The notes: generated by a model not told the origin, from the sequence alone. Counted from the stretch's first letter, positions 1-10,890 are shown. The stretch is 64,000 nt of DNA from Ziziphus jujuba (GCF_031755915.1 NC_083389.1:23869001-23933000), one strand, 5' to 3'. A program made the numbers and translations.

Positions 1-553
1 CACTCCAATGGTGGACCAATGAGCAAGGAACCCAAAGAAGAGTAGGAGATGAATTGATTACTACATGGCGACAAATGAAAGGAGCCATGAGGAAGCGATT
101 TATACCAGCACACTATCATAGGTTGCTGCATCAAAGACTTCAGTCATTATCTCAAGAAAATAGGTCCATGGAGGATTATTACAAGGAGATGGAGATGCTT
201 ATGATGAGGTTAAGCATGAATGAAGATAAAGAAGCAACCATGGCAAGGTTTTTAGGTGGTTTGAATCGTGAGATAGCCAATTAACTAGAATTGCAACAAT
301 ATATGGAATTAGAGGAGATGTTGCATGTGGCTATTAAATTAGAGCATCAATTTAAGAGGAGGGGTATAAGCTCACGGTTTGGAGGTGTTTCCAATAGCGG
401 AAGGTCAAATCCAAGTGGCTAGAGAAACAATCCTACCTATGAAAACAAGCCAAAGCTGAAGAATGATGGTAAATCTGATCCTAAACCTTCAAGATATAGA
501 GAAATTGTTTGTTTTAAGTGCCAGGGTTGAGGACACATAGCTAACCAATGCCC
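1..553 (+). pseudogene. gypsy A gag, C-terminal part with zinc knuckle
   Basis: This is the capsid/nucleocapsid precursor that packages element RNA into virus-like particles. The readable block at 54-284 is the Retrotrans_gag core (TWRQMKGAMRKRF, then MEDYYKEMEMLMMRLSM). It stops at a CAA-to-TAA change. The frame resumes as LELQQYMELEEMLHVAIKLE, and a TGG-to-TAG stop lies at about 420. A CX2C...HX4C zinc knuckle is visible at 508-553 (CFKCQG, stop, GHIANQC), with TGA at 528-530 inside it. The segment before the knuckle is shorter than in copy E. It is homologous to gag in copies B, D and E. Confidence 0.85.
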
Positions 554-598
554 GAATATAAGCCGAGACCCAACATGCACCCAATACCGAATTAAATT

Positions 599-1049
599 TG
601 GTTTCTAGGAGAGTGCTGGCTATATACAAGGATGAGGATCAAGTTCAAAGGGAAAAAATCTTCCACACTTGCTGTGAAATCCAAGGTAAGATTTGTAGTG
701 AAGTTGTACAAATGTAATTAGTAACATTGTGGTTGATAAATTAGGCTTAACAATTATTAAACATCGAGAACCATATAGATTACAATGGCTTAATGATAGT
801 GGTGAGATGAAAGTGAATAAACAAGCCAAGGTAAAATTTAGCATAGATAAATATGTGGATGTTATTTTGTGTGATGTTGTGCCTATGCATGCCGGACATA
901 TTCTCTTAGGTAGGCCATGGCAATTTGATAAAGATGCTACTCATTATGGTCAAGAGCATTGTATTATTTTTAGATTTAAAGGTAAAAAGGTAAACATGGA
1001 GCCATTAACTCCTAAGGAGGTGTATAGAGATCAAATACAAATACAATAA
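599..1049 (+). pseudogene. gypsy A aspartic protease, active site deleted
   Basis: This is the retropepsin-like domain that would cleave the Gag-Pol polyprotein. The upstream conserved stretch (VYKDEDQVQ, then FHTCCEIQG) and the downstream stretch (PYRLQWLNDSGEMKVNKQAK, VDVILCDVVPMHAGHILLGRP) are both present. Compared with copy E, about 16 bases are missing at 690-700. They cover the codons of the catalytic D-S-G and shift the frame. Copy E has two TAG triplets flanking the lost segment, so slippage between short repeats is a plausible cause. The later frame at 729-1049 is otherwise open. Confidence 0.8.
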
Positions 1050-1628
1050 AGGAGGGAGGCCGAAAAACTCAAGGAGAAAGCTAGTATGGCACCTACGGCT
1101 TCATCATCCATCAAAGAAGGTAAGTCCAAATTTTTTGTTCAAGGTAAGCATTCTTAGATTCAAATTGAGTGGAAAAACCATGAGGAAACCAAAAGTGTGG
1201 TGAGGAAGGGAAAGAAACCTGAGAGGGAAGAATAACCAGTAAAAATCTAGAGTGATGCAAAAATCCTTGGATCTGTGAGTGAGAAAGGAAAAGAAAGAAA
1301 AGAGAGGAAAAATAAAAAAATTTATTTGAGTTTTGGGGATTTTAATAAAGCTATCTTGGGTAAGAAACCATTATTGGTTATGATTTTTAAAGAAGCTTAT
1401 TTGAATGATCAAGCTAACCTTAAAGAACTTGAATTGCCAAGTTCAATTCTTTCTCTTTTGCAAGATTTTGAAGATGTCTTTCTAGATGAAGTTCCAAATG
1501 GATTACTACCTATTAGAGGGATTGAACATCAAATTGACTTTTTCCTAGGGGCTGCCATACCAAATAGACCTGCATATAGAAGTAATCCCAACGAGACGAA
1601 GGAGCTACAACGGCAAGTGAATTTCTAG
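1050..1628 (+). pseudogene. gypsy A linker and pre-RT region
   Basis: This is the spacer between protease and reverse transcriptase. It is rich in charged residues (repeated K, E and R up to about 1320). After that comes a conserved pre-RT segment in an open frame from 1275, with LQDFEDVF, IRGIEHQIDF and [13 protein letters not shown]. Copies B and E carry the same segment. Early stops lie at 1047-1049, about 1156 and about 1233. A small deletion near 1615 puts the segment out of frame with the RT that follows; intact relatives would read ...[10 protein letters not shown] here. Confidence 0.75.
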
Positions 1629-2290
1629 ATAAAGGTTACATTCGTGAAAGTATGAGTCCATGTGCTGCTCCTGTTTTGTTAGTGGATAAAAAAGATCGCT
1701 CATGGAGAATGTATGTTGATTGTAGGGCTATAAATAATATCACCATTAAATATAGACATTCAATTCCTAGATTAGATGATATGCTTGATGAATTGGATGA
1801 TGCTTGTATGTTTTCTAAAATTGAACTTCGGAGTGGATACCATCAAATTAGGATGAAAGATGGTGATGAATTGATTACCGCATTTAAGACTAAATATGGG
1901 CTATATGAATGGTTAGTTATGTCTTTCGGCACTAATGCACCTAGTACTTTCATGAGGCTTATGAATCATGTTAAATTTTTGGTTGTGTATTTTGATGATA
2001 TTTTAGTGTATAGACGAAATCTTGATGAACATGTGGGGCATCTTAGGCAAGTTTTAAATACTTTTAGGAAGGAAAGATTATTTGCTAATATGAAAAAGTT
2101 TGATTTTTGTAAAGATGATCTTGTTTTTCTAGGATTTGTAGTAAGTGTTGCAGGAATCAAAGTTGATCAATCTAAAGTTCAAGCAATGCAAGAGTGGTCG
2201 ACACCAACATCTATCACCTAAGTGAGAAGCTTTCATGGTTTGGCTAGTTTCTATTGAAGATTTGTCAAGGACTTTAACACCATCATAGAA
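1629..2290 (+). pseudogene. gypsy A reverse transcriptase
   Basis: RNA-dependent DNA polymerase domain (RVT_1). The open block 1652-2221 shows [20 protein letters not shown], then [15 protein letters not shown], then SGYHQIRM, and the catalytic pair in [10 protein letters not shown]. The first catalytic Asp, expected in F-S-K-I-D-L, is Glu here ([10 protein letters not shown]). About 18 bases are missing between NH and KFLVVYFDD compared with copy E (MRPFIG). The frame ends at a CAA-to-TAA stop at 2219-2221, just before the conserved RSFHGLASFYRRF block, where CGA has become TGA. Confidence 0.85.
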
Positions 2291-3034
2291 CCTTTGAATG
2301 AAGTTGTTAAGAAGAATATTGGGTTTAATTGGGGGGAAGTACAAGAAAAATCTTTTAATTTGTTGAAAGAAAAATTATGTAATGCACCTTTACTAGTTTT
2401 ACCAAATTTTTCTAAGACTTTTGAAATTGAATGTGATGCCTCAGGTGTAGGTATTAGAGTTGTTTTGATGCAATAAGGAAGGCCCATAGCATACTTTAGT
2501 GAGAAATTAAATGGAGCTGCACTAAACTACCTGACATATGACAAGGAGATGTATGCTTTGGTGAGGGCTTTGGAAACGTGGTAACACTATCTAATGCCAA
2601 AGGAATTTGTGATTCATATGGATCATGAATCTTTGAAGCACATTACGGGTCAAAGGAAGCTTAACCAAAGGCATGCTACATGGATTGAATTCATTGAAAC
2701 ATTTCCTTATGTTATCCGCTACAAAAAAAGTAAGGAAAATGTGGTCGCCGATGCATTATCCCGAAGGTATGTACTCTTTTCTACCTTGGATGTTAGATTG
2801 GTTGGATTTGAACAAATAAAAGAACTTTATGAGCATGGTAGTGACTTTGCAGAAGTATTTAGGACCTCTTCAAAACATGGTTTTAATAAATTTTACATCT
2901 TTGAGGGGTATTTGTTTAGGGAAAACAAACTTTGTGTGCCTAATTGTAGAATTATGGAGTTACTAGTTCAAGAAGGTCATAGGGGTGGTTTAATGGGTCA
3001 TTTTGGTGTTTTTAAAACTTTATCCTTGCTGTAA
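2291..3034 (+). pseudogene. gypsy A RNase H and integrase zinc-finger region
   Basis: The RNase H domain would remove the RNA strand during cDNA synthesis. Landmarks are [11 protein letters not shown] (first Asp), [15 protein letters not shown] (Glu), [10 protein letters not shown] (Asp) and VVADALSRR (last Asp). Two stops come from CAA-to-TAA changes, at 2474-2476 and about 2582. After about 2780 the frame runs into the N-terminal integrase finger: the His side appears as [16 protein letters not shown]. The frame stops at 3032-3034 (TAA), again at a position that is CAA-like in relatives. Confidence 0.8.
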
Positions 3035-4345
3035 GAACTTTTTTATTAGTCTAATATGAGGAGAGATGTTAAGATAATATGTGAAAGATGTTTGAAATGT
3101 CGAAAGACCAAGTCCACATTGAAACCACACGGGTTGTATCATCCATTGCTGATTCTTTCCTATCCTTAGGTAGATTTGTCTATGGATTTTATTCTTGGTT
3201 TGCCAAGATCTAGGACATGTAAGGATTCAATATTTGTTGCTGTGGATAGATTATCTAAGATGGCACATTTTATTGCATGTAATAAAAATGATGATGCATC
3301 TAATGTTGCTAATTTATTTTTCAAAGAAATTATGAGATTGCATGGAATGCCTAGGACTATTGTTTCAGATAGGGATGCTAAGTTCTTAAGTTATTTTTGG
3401 AAAAATTTGTGGGCTAAGTTAGGTATTAAGCTTTTATTTTCAACTATTTTTCATCCACAAATTGATGGACAAACCGAAGTAGTGAATAAGACTTTGTCTG
3501 CATTGTTGAGAGCATTAATTAGTAAAAATTTAAGAACTTTGGAGGAATGTTTGCCATATGTTGAATTCGCTTATGATAGGTCTTTGCATTCAGTGACTAA
3601 ATTTACTCCTTTTGAAATTGTTTATGGGTTTAATCCTTTGACTCCATTAGATTTAACATCTTTACTTTTAAGTGAACGTGCTAATCTAGATGGAAAACAA
3701 AAAGCTGCTTTTGTAAAGCAGATTCATGAGAAAACAAAGGCGAATATTGGGAGGAGGACTGAGCATTATGCAAGGAATGCTAATCAAGGCCAAAAACAAG
3801 TTGTTTTTGAACCTGGAGATTGGGTATGGTTGCACTTAAGGAAGGAGAGGTTTCCCGAACAAAGAAAGTCCAACCTTATGCCGCTTGGAGATGGACCTTT
3901 TCAAGTTTTAGAGTGGATTAATGACGATGCTTACAAACTTGATTTGCCGGGTGAGTATAATGTTAGTGCTACATTTAATGTTGTTGATTTATCTCCTTTT
4001 TCTGTAGGTGATGAATTTAATTTTAGGGCAAATCCTTTTCAAGAGGAGGGGAATGATGAGAATCCGCCTGAGCCCGCACAACCAACAACCCGCTCGGGTG
4101 CTGATCCGATACGGATGAAGACTAGGCCAATCACTAGAGCTCAAGCTAAGAGGTTTAAGGACAACCTGGCTGCCTTTATACAGGAAGTAATCGATTCTCA
4201 AAAGGGCTTGTCCATACCCAAAGATATAGGGCATATTTTAAGCATTCAAGTGGTGGAAGTCGATATGGACCCGAGTAGTGGTTTTAGTGCATTTATGGAT
4301 TTCAGGCAGTGGAGAATGGGTTCAAATCTTCTTGAATTCACTTGA
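3035..4345 (+). CDS. gypsy A integrase with LTR-encoded C-terminal tail
   Basis: Integrase joins element cDNA to host DNA. The Cys pair of the finger is at 3085-3110 (ERCLKCRK). From 3176 a 389-residue frame is open. Its catalytic triad is complete: D4 (MDF), D65 (SDRDAKF) and E101 (GQTEVVN), and 35 residues separate D65 and E101 (DD35E). A GPY/F-like module lies at about residues 239-258 ([12 protein letters not shown]...AYKLDLP). Residues 294-389 are encoded inside the 3' LTR (from 4054) and include the basic stretch [14 protein letters not shown]. Upstream stops (3032, 3056, 3169) isolate this frame, so it is unlikely to be made as a polyprotein. It is the longest frame in the window. Confidence 0.85.
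4041..4053 (+). other. Polypurine tract of gypsy A
   Basis: AAGAGGAGGGGAA lies directly against the TGATGAG start of the 3' LTR. Polypurine tracts prime plus-strand DNA synthesis in LTR retrotransposons. Equivalent tracts precede the LTRs of B, E and F. Here the tract is also coding. Confidence 0.85.
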
Positions 4346-5169
4346 TATCATTAAGAAGTCATGGGAACTAGTCAAGACCGAAGCTAAGCTAGTCATTTAT
4401 TGCTTGTGCGCATGAGAGAGAAATTGGCCGATTTTACTGTATTTTGTTGCTGGCTTTACTGTATTTTGCTGAGTTGGCTTTTTCTCTTTAATCCAAGCAA
4501 GGGCAATGTGTGGGACTCAATGATCATCCTATAAGGCATATGGAATCTGATTTGGAGTTTAAATTGATCAAACATTGGTCAAAGACAGCTTAGTGAAAAA
4601 GATAGTATTTTAGTTTCCTAATTTGATTTGTACTTTTTGTTTTAGAAAATTACCTTTAATTTTGGTTTTTATTTGTTTATTTTCTGGACAAATAACTTTA
4701 TGAAAGTTAGAATTTTATTATTTTGGTTGTAAATTAATTAATTCCTAATTCAAATAAAGGAATTAATTAATCAAATTGAGATTAGGAAATGTTGCAAATT
4801 TCGGCCAACACTTTAGTTTCCTAATGCTGGCCGGTTTTGTCCTAGTTTCTAGGGTTTTATTTTGTGACTTTTCCAGCCTACTTAAAGGCTTGTTTTATCA
4901 ATAATATTCAGTACACTATTCCTATAGAAAATTATTTGTGAGATTGAATTCTCTTTATTCTCTTTAAACATCTAAAACACCGTTAGTGAATGAGTGTTTT
5001 AGTTTGACTTATCAATAGGATATCCACCATCTGTTGTGGCATCTTCATTATACCAAGGTTTCTAATCACAGGTTGGTTAAGGGTTAAGTTGACCATTAGA
5101 ACTTGAACATAATTAGATCCGGGCTAATATAATGCAGGTTTAGGCGCAGGTCGTCCTAGGTTCGTATCA
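4054..5169 (+). repeat. 3' LTR of gypsy A (1116 bp)
   Basis: The LTR runs from TGATGAGAATCC to TTCGTATCA, a short imperfect inverted repeat. The 5' boundary was fixed by comparison with copy B, whose outer LTR end coincides with a 5 bp target-site duplicate. The first about 290 bp encode the Pol tail. A TATA-like CTTAAAGGCTTG at 4881-4892 sits where other copies have TATTTAAAGGCTTA, followed by the conserved segment GACTTATCAATAGGA. That places the promoter about 290 bp before the LTR end. Confidence 0.9.
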
Positions 5170-6419
5170 TTAGATTTCTTTGAAAACTATATGGATCATT
5201 GAGAGGCATTCCTTGGTTAAATTTTGGTTTGATAATTGGTTGGGTGTTCCAATTATCAACTTGTTGAATGCTTATCCAGGCATTTCAAATTCGAATTTGT
5301 TAGTTGGTGTATTTTTTTATCATAATAGTGAATAGGCTTTTCCAAATGCTTTTTGTGTTGCTTTTTTTAGCTCTTGTAGATTGAATTAGGTAGGTGGTGA
5401 TTGTGCATGATTGTTAATGCATGCTGGTTTGGATTTATTCTTCTAATGGCTCAAGGATGTGTAAGGATGCCTACATGCATTTTTTTGATTCTCCAACTTA
5501 TCCTCTAAGTTGGTTACATTTTAAATGGCATTGGTTTATTTTTCCTTCTCATTCAATTTTTGCATGGAGACTTATGTTAAGGAAATGACCTACAAATGAT
5601 GCTTTTGTTCATAGAGGTTATTATTTGGTTTCTAAGTGTTTGCTTTATGGTTTGGATGCTGAATCTTTGAATCATTTGTTTTTATCTTGTCCCTATGTGA
5701 TGGCCTTATGGAATGCTCTTTATCAGGCTTTTGGTATCACTTTTAAATGGTGCCTTCTTTCGAAGTATTTTTGGAGGTGCTATGGATGCTTGTTTAAATC
5801 TTCAGCTTTCCAACTTATGGATTTCTATGGTTTGAAATACTTTGGTTATGATTTGGTTTGCTTGTAATCAAAGAAGATTTGTTTCATCCATGTTAATAAA
5901 TCTCTTATTTTTATTTAGGCAGGGGTTCATAAGGCTAATATTTTTCAGAATGGGTCGAGGTTTAATTTTGCCAGTGAATTGTTAATTTGACCCAATTTTG
6001 GGTTGGTCGATTGTGTTTCCAAGTCTCCAAAAATTATTCTTATCATTTGGTCTCTTCCTCTACTTAGCTGGCCAAAAATTAACACTGATGGGGTAGCTTT
6101 GAGGAGTGCAGGTTTTAGTGGTTGTGGAGGTATTTTTTGAACTTGGAGAGGATTTATAAAATGTTGCTTTATCTATTATGCTTGTTGTTTATTTTGCTTA
6201 TGAAAGTGCGTTGTTGGCTGTAATTTATGCTATTGAGTATGCCAAATCCTTTTCTTATGATAGGCTATGGATGGAATGTAATTCCATGTTTGAAGTGAAG
6301 CTTTTGGTTAATCATCCTTAGGACGTCCCTTGGCACTTTCGATGTCGATGGCTTAATTGTCTTCATTACATTTATGGAATTCATTTTCAAGTTTCACATA
6401 TTTACAAGGAAGGAATTTG
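5170..6419 (+). pseudogene. LINE (L1-type) ORF2 3' part, left half
   Basis: This is the C-terminal part of a non-LTR retrotransposon ORF2. At 5190-5270 it reads like the segment before the zinc-binding domain (WIIERHSLVKFWFDNWLGV). The open block 5625-5867 has the zf-RVT pattern (C at the start, then ESLNHLFLSCPYVMALWNAL). An RNase H-like domain follows from about 6055 (WPKINTDGVALRSAGFSGCG), then YESALLAVIYAIEYAKSF, and it breaks off in HIYKEGI at 6419, where gypsy B is inserted. Many stops are present. The missing end of the same domain resumes at 17062. Confidence 0.75.
6415..6419. other. Target-site duplicate of gypsy B, left copy (ATTTG)
   Basis: ATTTG precedes TGATATGAAC, the outer end of B. 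The same five bases follow B at 17062-17066. A 5 bp duplication is normal for Ty3/gypsy integrases. Confidence 0.85.
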
Positions 6420-7359
6420 TGATATGAACTTAGGTCAACTTGCGCCAAAACCCTTATTATATTAGCCAGGATCTCAATTAAGTTAAAGTTCTTATGGAAA
6501 AACCTTAACTCCTAATCAACCTATGATTAGAAACTTTAGTATAATGAAGACGCCATAATAGGTTATGGAAGCCCTAAAAATCTAAGATAAAACTGGCCAA
6601 GCATTGTCAGTTTCCTAATGTGGCCGAAATCCATCCCTTTTCCAATTCTAATTTGATTAATTAATTCTTTTATTTTGAATTAGAAATTAATTAACTTACA
6701 ATGGAAATAATAAAATAGTAACTTTCCTAAGTTAATTTGTCTAGCAAATAAATAACTAAAAACCAAATAAAAGACTAATTTCCTAAAACAAAAAAATTAA
6801 ACTCAAATTAGAAAACTAGTTGACTAGTTGACCACTAAGGTATCTTTGATCAATTTCTAGCTTGTAAAGGCTCCAAATCAGCTCCCATGCCAAATAGGAT
6901 TATTTATGATCCCCATATGTTGCCCTTGATTGGAACAAAGGGAAAATGCCAAAACAACAAGCTAGCAACAAAAATAACATTTTCTACCAAAAACTGCTTC
7001 TATGCGCAAACCACCATTTTAGATGCATTTGATTTGGAATTTTCTTGATTCTATGGCTTCTTAGTGATATTTATTGAATTCATGAAGTGTTGGATCCATT
7101 ACTTACAGCTCGGAGTCCAAAAATGCACTAAAACAGCTACCTGGGCTCGTATCGGCCTCCACCACTTGATGCTTATTACGGGGTTTGAATCTTCCAATAT
7201 TGATAAGCTCTTTTGAGAATTGATAACTCCTTTATAAAGCCAGCCAGGTTATTCTTAAATCTCTTAGCTTGAGCCCTAGTGATTGGCCCGGTCTTCAACT
7301 ATATTGCATCTGCACCCCACTAGGTTGTGGGTTGTGCGGGCACGGGCAGATTCTCATCA
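6420..7359 (-). repeat. 3' LTR of gypsy B (940 bp)
   Basis: Reading the minus strand, it starts TGATGAGAATCTGCC at 7359 and ends at 6420 in GTTCATATCA. It matches the right-hand LTR of B at 16093-17061, with many substitutions and small indels, so the insertion is not recent. The polypurine tract lies immediately upstream at 7360-7376 (minus strand, CAAGAGGTGGGGAA). Confidence 0.9.
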
Positions 7360-8592
7360 TTCCCCACCTCTTGAAAATGATTTACCCTCAAATCAAAATC
7401 ATCACCTGTAGCAAAAGGAGATAAATCAGCTATGTTAAATGTAGCACTAACATTATACTCACCCGGTAAGTCAAGTTTATAAGCATTCTCATTAATCCGC
7501 TTCAAAACTTGAAAAGGTCCATCTCTATACGGCATAAGCATGGACTTTCTTTGCTCGGGAAACCTCTCCTTCCTTAGGTGCAACCAAACCCAATCTCCAG
7601 GTTCAAAAACAATCTGTTTTCAGCCTTGATTGGCATTCTTTGCATATTACTTGGACCTCCTCTCAATATTCACCTTAGTCTTTTCATGAATCTGCATCAC
7701 TAAATCAGCTTTTTGCTTGCCATCTAGATTAGCACATTCACTTAAAGGTAAGGTGTTAAATCTAATGGAGTCAAGGAATTAAAATAAACAATCTCAAATG
7801 GTGTATATTTAGTAGCTGAATGCAAAGATCTATTATAAGCAAATTCAACATGTGGCAAACATTCCTCCTATGTTCTTAAATTTCTACTAATTAAAGCTCG
7901 TAACAATGCAGACAAAGTCCTATTTACTACTTCAATTTGTCCATCAGTTTGTGGATGACAAGTCATTAAAAATAGAAGTTTAGTTCTTAACTTAGCTCAC
8001 AAAGTTTTCCAAACATAACTTAAGAACTTATCATCCCTATCCAAAACAATAGTTCTGGGCATACTATGCAATCTCACAATTTCTTTAAAGAATAAATTAG
8101 CAACATTAGATGCATCATCAGTTTTATTACATGCAATAAAATGTGCCATCTTAGAAAATCTATCCACAACAACAAAAATTGAATCCTTTCTTATCCCAGA
8201 CCTAGGTAGACCAAGTACAAAATCCATAGATAAATCCACCCACGGAAAAGTTGAAATTGGCAAAAGATGATACAAACCATGTGGCTTCAATTTAGATTTG
8301 GCTTTTCGGCATTTCAAGAATCTCTCACATATTCTCTCCACATCTATCCTCATGTAGGCCAATAAAAATGTTCTTGCAGCAAGGATAAATTTTTTAAAAC
8401 ACCAAAATGACCCATTAAACCACCACCATAACCTTCCCTCACTAACAATTCCCTAATACTACAACTAGGCACAGAAAGTTTGTTTTTCCAGAACAAATAT
8501 CCCTCAAAGATGTAAGCTTTATTGAAACCATGTTTTGTACAGCTCCTAAATATTTCACCAAAGTCACTATCATGCTCATAAAGTTCTTTCAA
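7360..8592 (-). pseudogene. gypsy B integrase
   Basis: Minus-strand integrase in several frame blocks. 8350-8592 holds the His part of the zinc finger ([14 protein letters not shown]). 7997-8362 holds ERFLKCRK, where the first Cys of the CX2C is Phe, then [10 protein letters not shown] (catalytic Asp) and [11 protein letters not shown] (second Asp). The third residue is still legible at about 7930-7950 (GQIEVVN). The GPY/F-like C-terminal module is at 7320-7583 (DGPFQVLKRINENAYKLDLP). The last frame runs on into the LTR. Frameshifts lie near 7640-7760 and 7990. Confidence 0.82.
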
Positions 8593-9180
8593 TTGTTAAA
8601 ATCCAAGCAATCTAGCATCTACGGTAGAAAATAGTACACACCTTCGGGATAATGCATCGACAACTACATTTTCCTTACCTTTTTTGTAGCGGATGACATA
8701 AGGAAAAGTTTCATTGAATTCAATCCACTTAGCGTGCCTTCGGTTGAGCTTCCCTTGACCTTTAATGTGCTTCAAAGATTCATGATCCGTATGAATCACA
8801 AAATCCTTTGGCATTAAATGATGTTGCCACGTTTCCAAAGCTCTCACCAAAGCATACATCTCCTTGTCATATGTAAGGTAGTTTAGTGCAGCTCCATTCA
8901 ATTTCTCGCTAAAGTAGGTTATGGATCTTCCTTCCTACATTAAACCAGCTCCAATGCCTACATCTGAAGCATCACATTCAATTTCAAAAATTTTATCAAA
9001 ATTAAGCAAAACTAGTAAAGGTACATAAGATAATTTTTCTTTCAACAAATTAAAAGATTTATCTTGTACTTCCCCCCATTTAAAGCTAACATTCTTCTTT
9101 ACAAATTCAGTCAAAGGTGTTATGATGGTGCCAAAATCTTTGGTAAAAACTAGCCAAACAATGAAAACTCCTCACATGGG
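8593..9180 (-). pseudogene. gypsy B RNase H
   Basis: Minus-strand RNase H. The open block 8596-8901 contains [19 protein letters not shown] (Glu), [16 protein letters not shown] (Asp) and VVVDALSRR (Asp). The Asp-bearing [11 protein letters not shown] segment is readable at about 8955-8990, just beyond a break. The region adjoins RT on one side and the integrase finger on the other, as in copies A and E. This is the best preserved RNase H of the family in the window. Confidence 0.8.
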
Positions 9181-9794
9181 TAATGGAGGTAGGTTTCGGC
9201 CTCTCTTGGATTGCTTTCACATTGGATTGATCAACTTTAATTCCTGCAATACTTACAACAAATCCTAGAAAAACCAATTCATCTTCGAAAAATCACACTT
9301 TTTCATGTTAGGAAATAACCTTTCCTTCCTAAGAATATTCAAAACTGCCTAAGACGTCCTACATGCTCATTAAGGTTTCCGTTATACACTAAAATATCAT
9401 CAAAATATACAACCACAAATTTACCAATAAATGGACGCATGACATGATTCATTTACCTCATGAAAGTATTAGGTGCCGTAATTAAACCAAAAGGCATCAC
9501 TAACCATTTATGCAATCCGTACTTAGTTTTAAATGCGATTTTCCATTCATCAACCTCTTTCATCCTAATTTGATGATACCCACTTCTAAGATCAATTTTT
9601 GAAAACATGCAAGCACCATGCAATTCATCAAGCATATCATCTAATCTTAGAATTGGATGTCTATACTTAATGGTAATATTATTTATGGCCTTACAATCAA
9701 CACACATGCACCATGATCCATCTTTTTTAGGAACTAATAATACAGGAACAACACATGGACTCATACTCTCACGAATGTAATGTTTGTCAAGCAA
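9181..9794 (-). pseudogene. gypsy B reverse transcriptase
   Basis: Minus-strand RVT_1. The block 9453-9794 reads [20 protein letters not shown], then [14 protein letters not shown] with the first catalytic Asp intact, then [14 protein letters not shown]. The YFDD-type pair is readable at about 9385-9420 ([11 protein letters not shown]). A frameshift lies after it, near 9345, and another near 9290. It is a decayed copy, but all three catalytic Asp codons survive. Confidence 0.82.
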
Positions 9795-10420
9795 CTCACT
9801 TACCTACCTTTGTAGCTCCTTTGTCTCCTCAGGACTACTCCTATACGTAGGCCTATTAGGAATTGCTGCTCCAGGCACAAAATCAATTTGATATTCAATC
9901 CCTCGGATAGGTCGTAAACCATTAGGAATTTCCTCCGAAACGACATCTTTAAAATCCTGCAAAAGAGAAGAAATAGAACTTGGCAATTCAAGTTCTTTGA
10001 GATTAGCTTAATCATTTAAATATACATCTTTATAAATCATGACCAGCAATGGTTTCTTTCTAAAAAGTGCTTTATTAACATCCTCAAAACTAAGATAGAA
10101 ATTCTTATTTTTCATCTATTTCCTCTCTTTTTCTTTCTCACTCATGGATTGCACTACTTTCACCTCATTCTCGGCTTTTCCTCCCCTTTTCTCACTCTTG
10201 GCTTTAGCTTTGTTTTTCCACTCAATTTGGGATTTAGAGTACGTACCTGGTTGGTCTTGTTCAGTCTTGCGCCCTTGGATTGGAGTTGAAGTCGTGGGTG
10301 CCACACTAGATCTTTCTTTGACTTTTTTGGCCTCTCTCCTTTGTTGTATTTGAAGTTGATCTCTAAATATCTCTCTGAAAGTCAATAGTTCCAACTTGCC
10401 CTTTTTAACTTTAAATCTAT
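9795..10420 (-). pseudogene. gypsy B linker and pre-RT region
   Basis: Minus-strand equivalent of 1050-1628. 9804-9986 carries SSLLQDFKDV, IRGIEYQIDF and GAAIPNRPTYRSS in frame with the upstream RT. 10116-10394 is a lysine- and glutamate-rich spacer (start MELLTFREIFRDQLQIQQRR) between protease and RT. A stop separates the two blocks. Confidence 0.7.
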
Positions 10421-10890
10421 AAACAATAGCATTCTCTCAACCATAATGTATAGTATCTTTATCAAATTGCCATGGTCTACCTGATAAAATATGTCTGGCA
10501 CACAAAACAACATCCACATATTTATCAATGCTGAATTTTATTTTGGCTTGCTTGTTTACTTTCATTTCACCACTGTCATTAAGCCATATTAATCTATATG
10601 GTTTAGGATGTTTAATTGTTGCTAAGCCTAATTTTTCCACCACAACATTACTAATTACATTTGCACAACTTTCACTATCAATTATCATACTACAAACCTT
10701 ACCTTAGATTTCACAACGAGTGTGGGAGATGTTCTCTCATTGTATTTGATCCTCATCTTTGTACATGGTCAAGACTCTCTTAGTCACCAAGCTCAATTCA
10801 GCATTTAAAGCATTGACAGTTTCAGCATCATCTTGAATTTTTTCCTCTTCTTGCTCGGTTTCACCTTCACTTCCTTCATTTTCGGATTCT
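10421..10890 (-). pseudogene. gypsy B aspartic protease
   Basis: Minus-strand retropepsin-like domain. The catalytic motif reads MIIDSESCANVIS, with Gly of D-S-G replaced by Glu. PYRLIWLNDSGEMKVNKQAK follows. The stretch VVLCDVVPMHAGHIL of relatives is shortened to VVLCARHIL. The frame is open over 10437-10688. Upstream (10689-10890) an acidic spacer is readable in broken frames. The Gly-to-Glu change and the deletion would probably abolish activity. Confidence 0.78.

Larger units (their letters stand above)
1..5169 (+). mobile_element. Ty3/gypsy retrotransposon copy A (5' end outside window)
   Basis: The order gag, protease, RT, RNase H, integrase, LTR is that of Ty3/gypsy. The window opens inside gag, so the 5' LTR and leader lie upstream. 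The element ends at the LTR terminus TTCGTATCA at 5169, and LINE sequence follows at once, so A appears to have inserted into the same LINE that B splits. The expected target-site duplicate is TTAGA (5170-5174), which should also precede the unseen 5' LTR. Stops and frameshifts interrupt every domain except integrase, so the copy is dead as a whole. Confidence 0.95.

Noticed and set aside
528..530. Programmed stop-codon readthrough in gag
   Set aside because: The fourth copy has CAA, and TGA plus CAA together are best explained by independent CpG decay of CGA.
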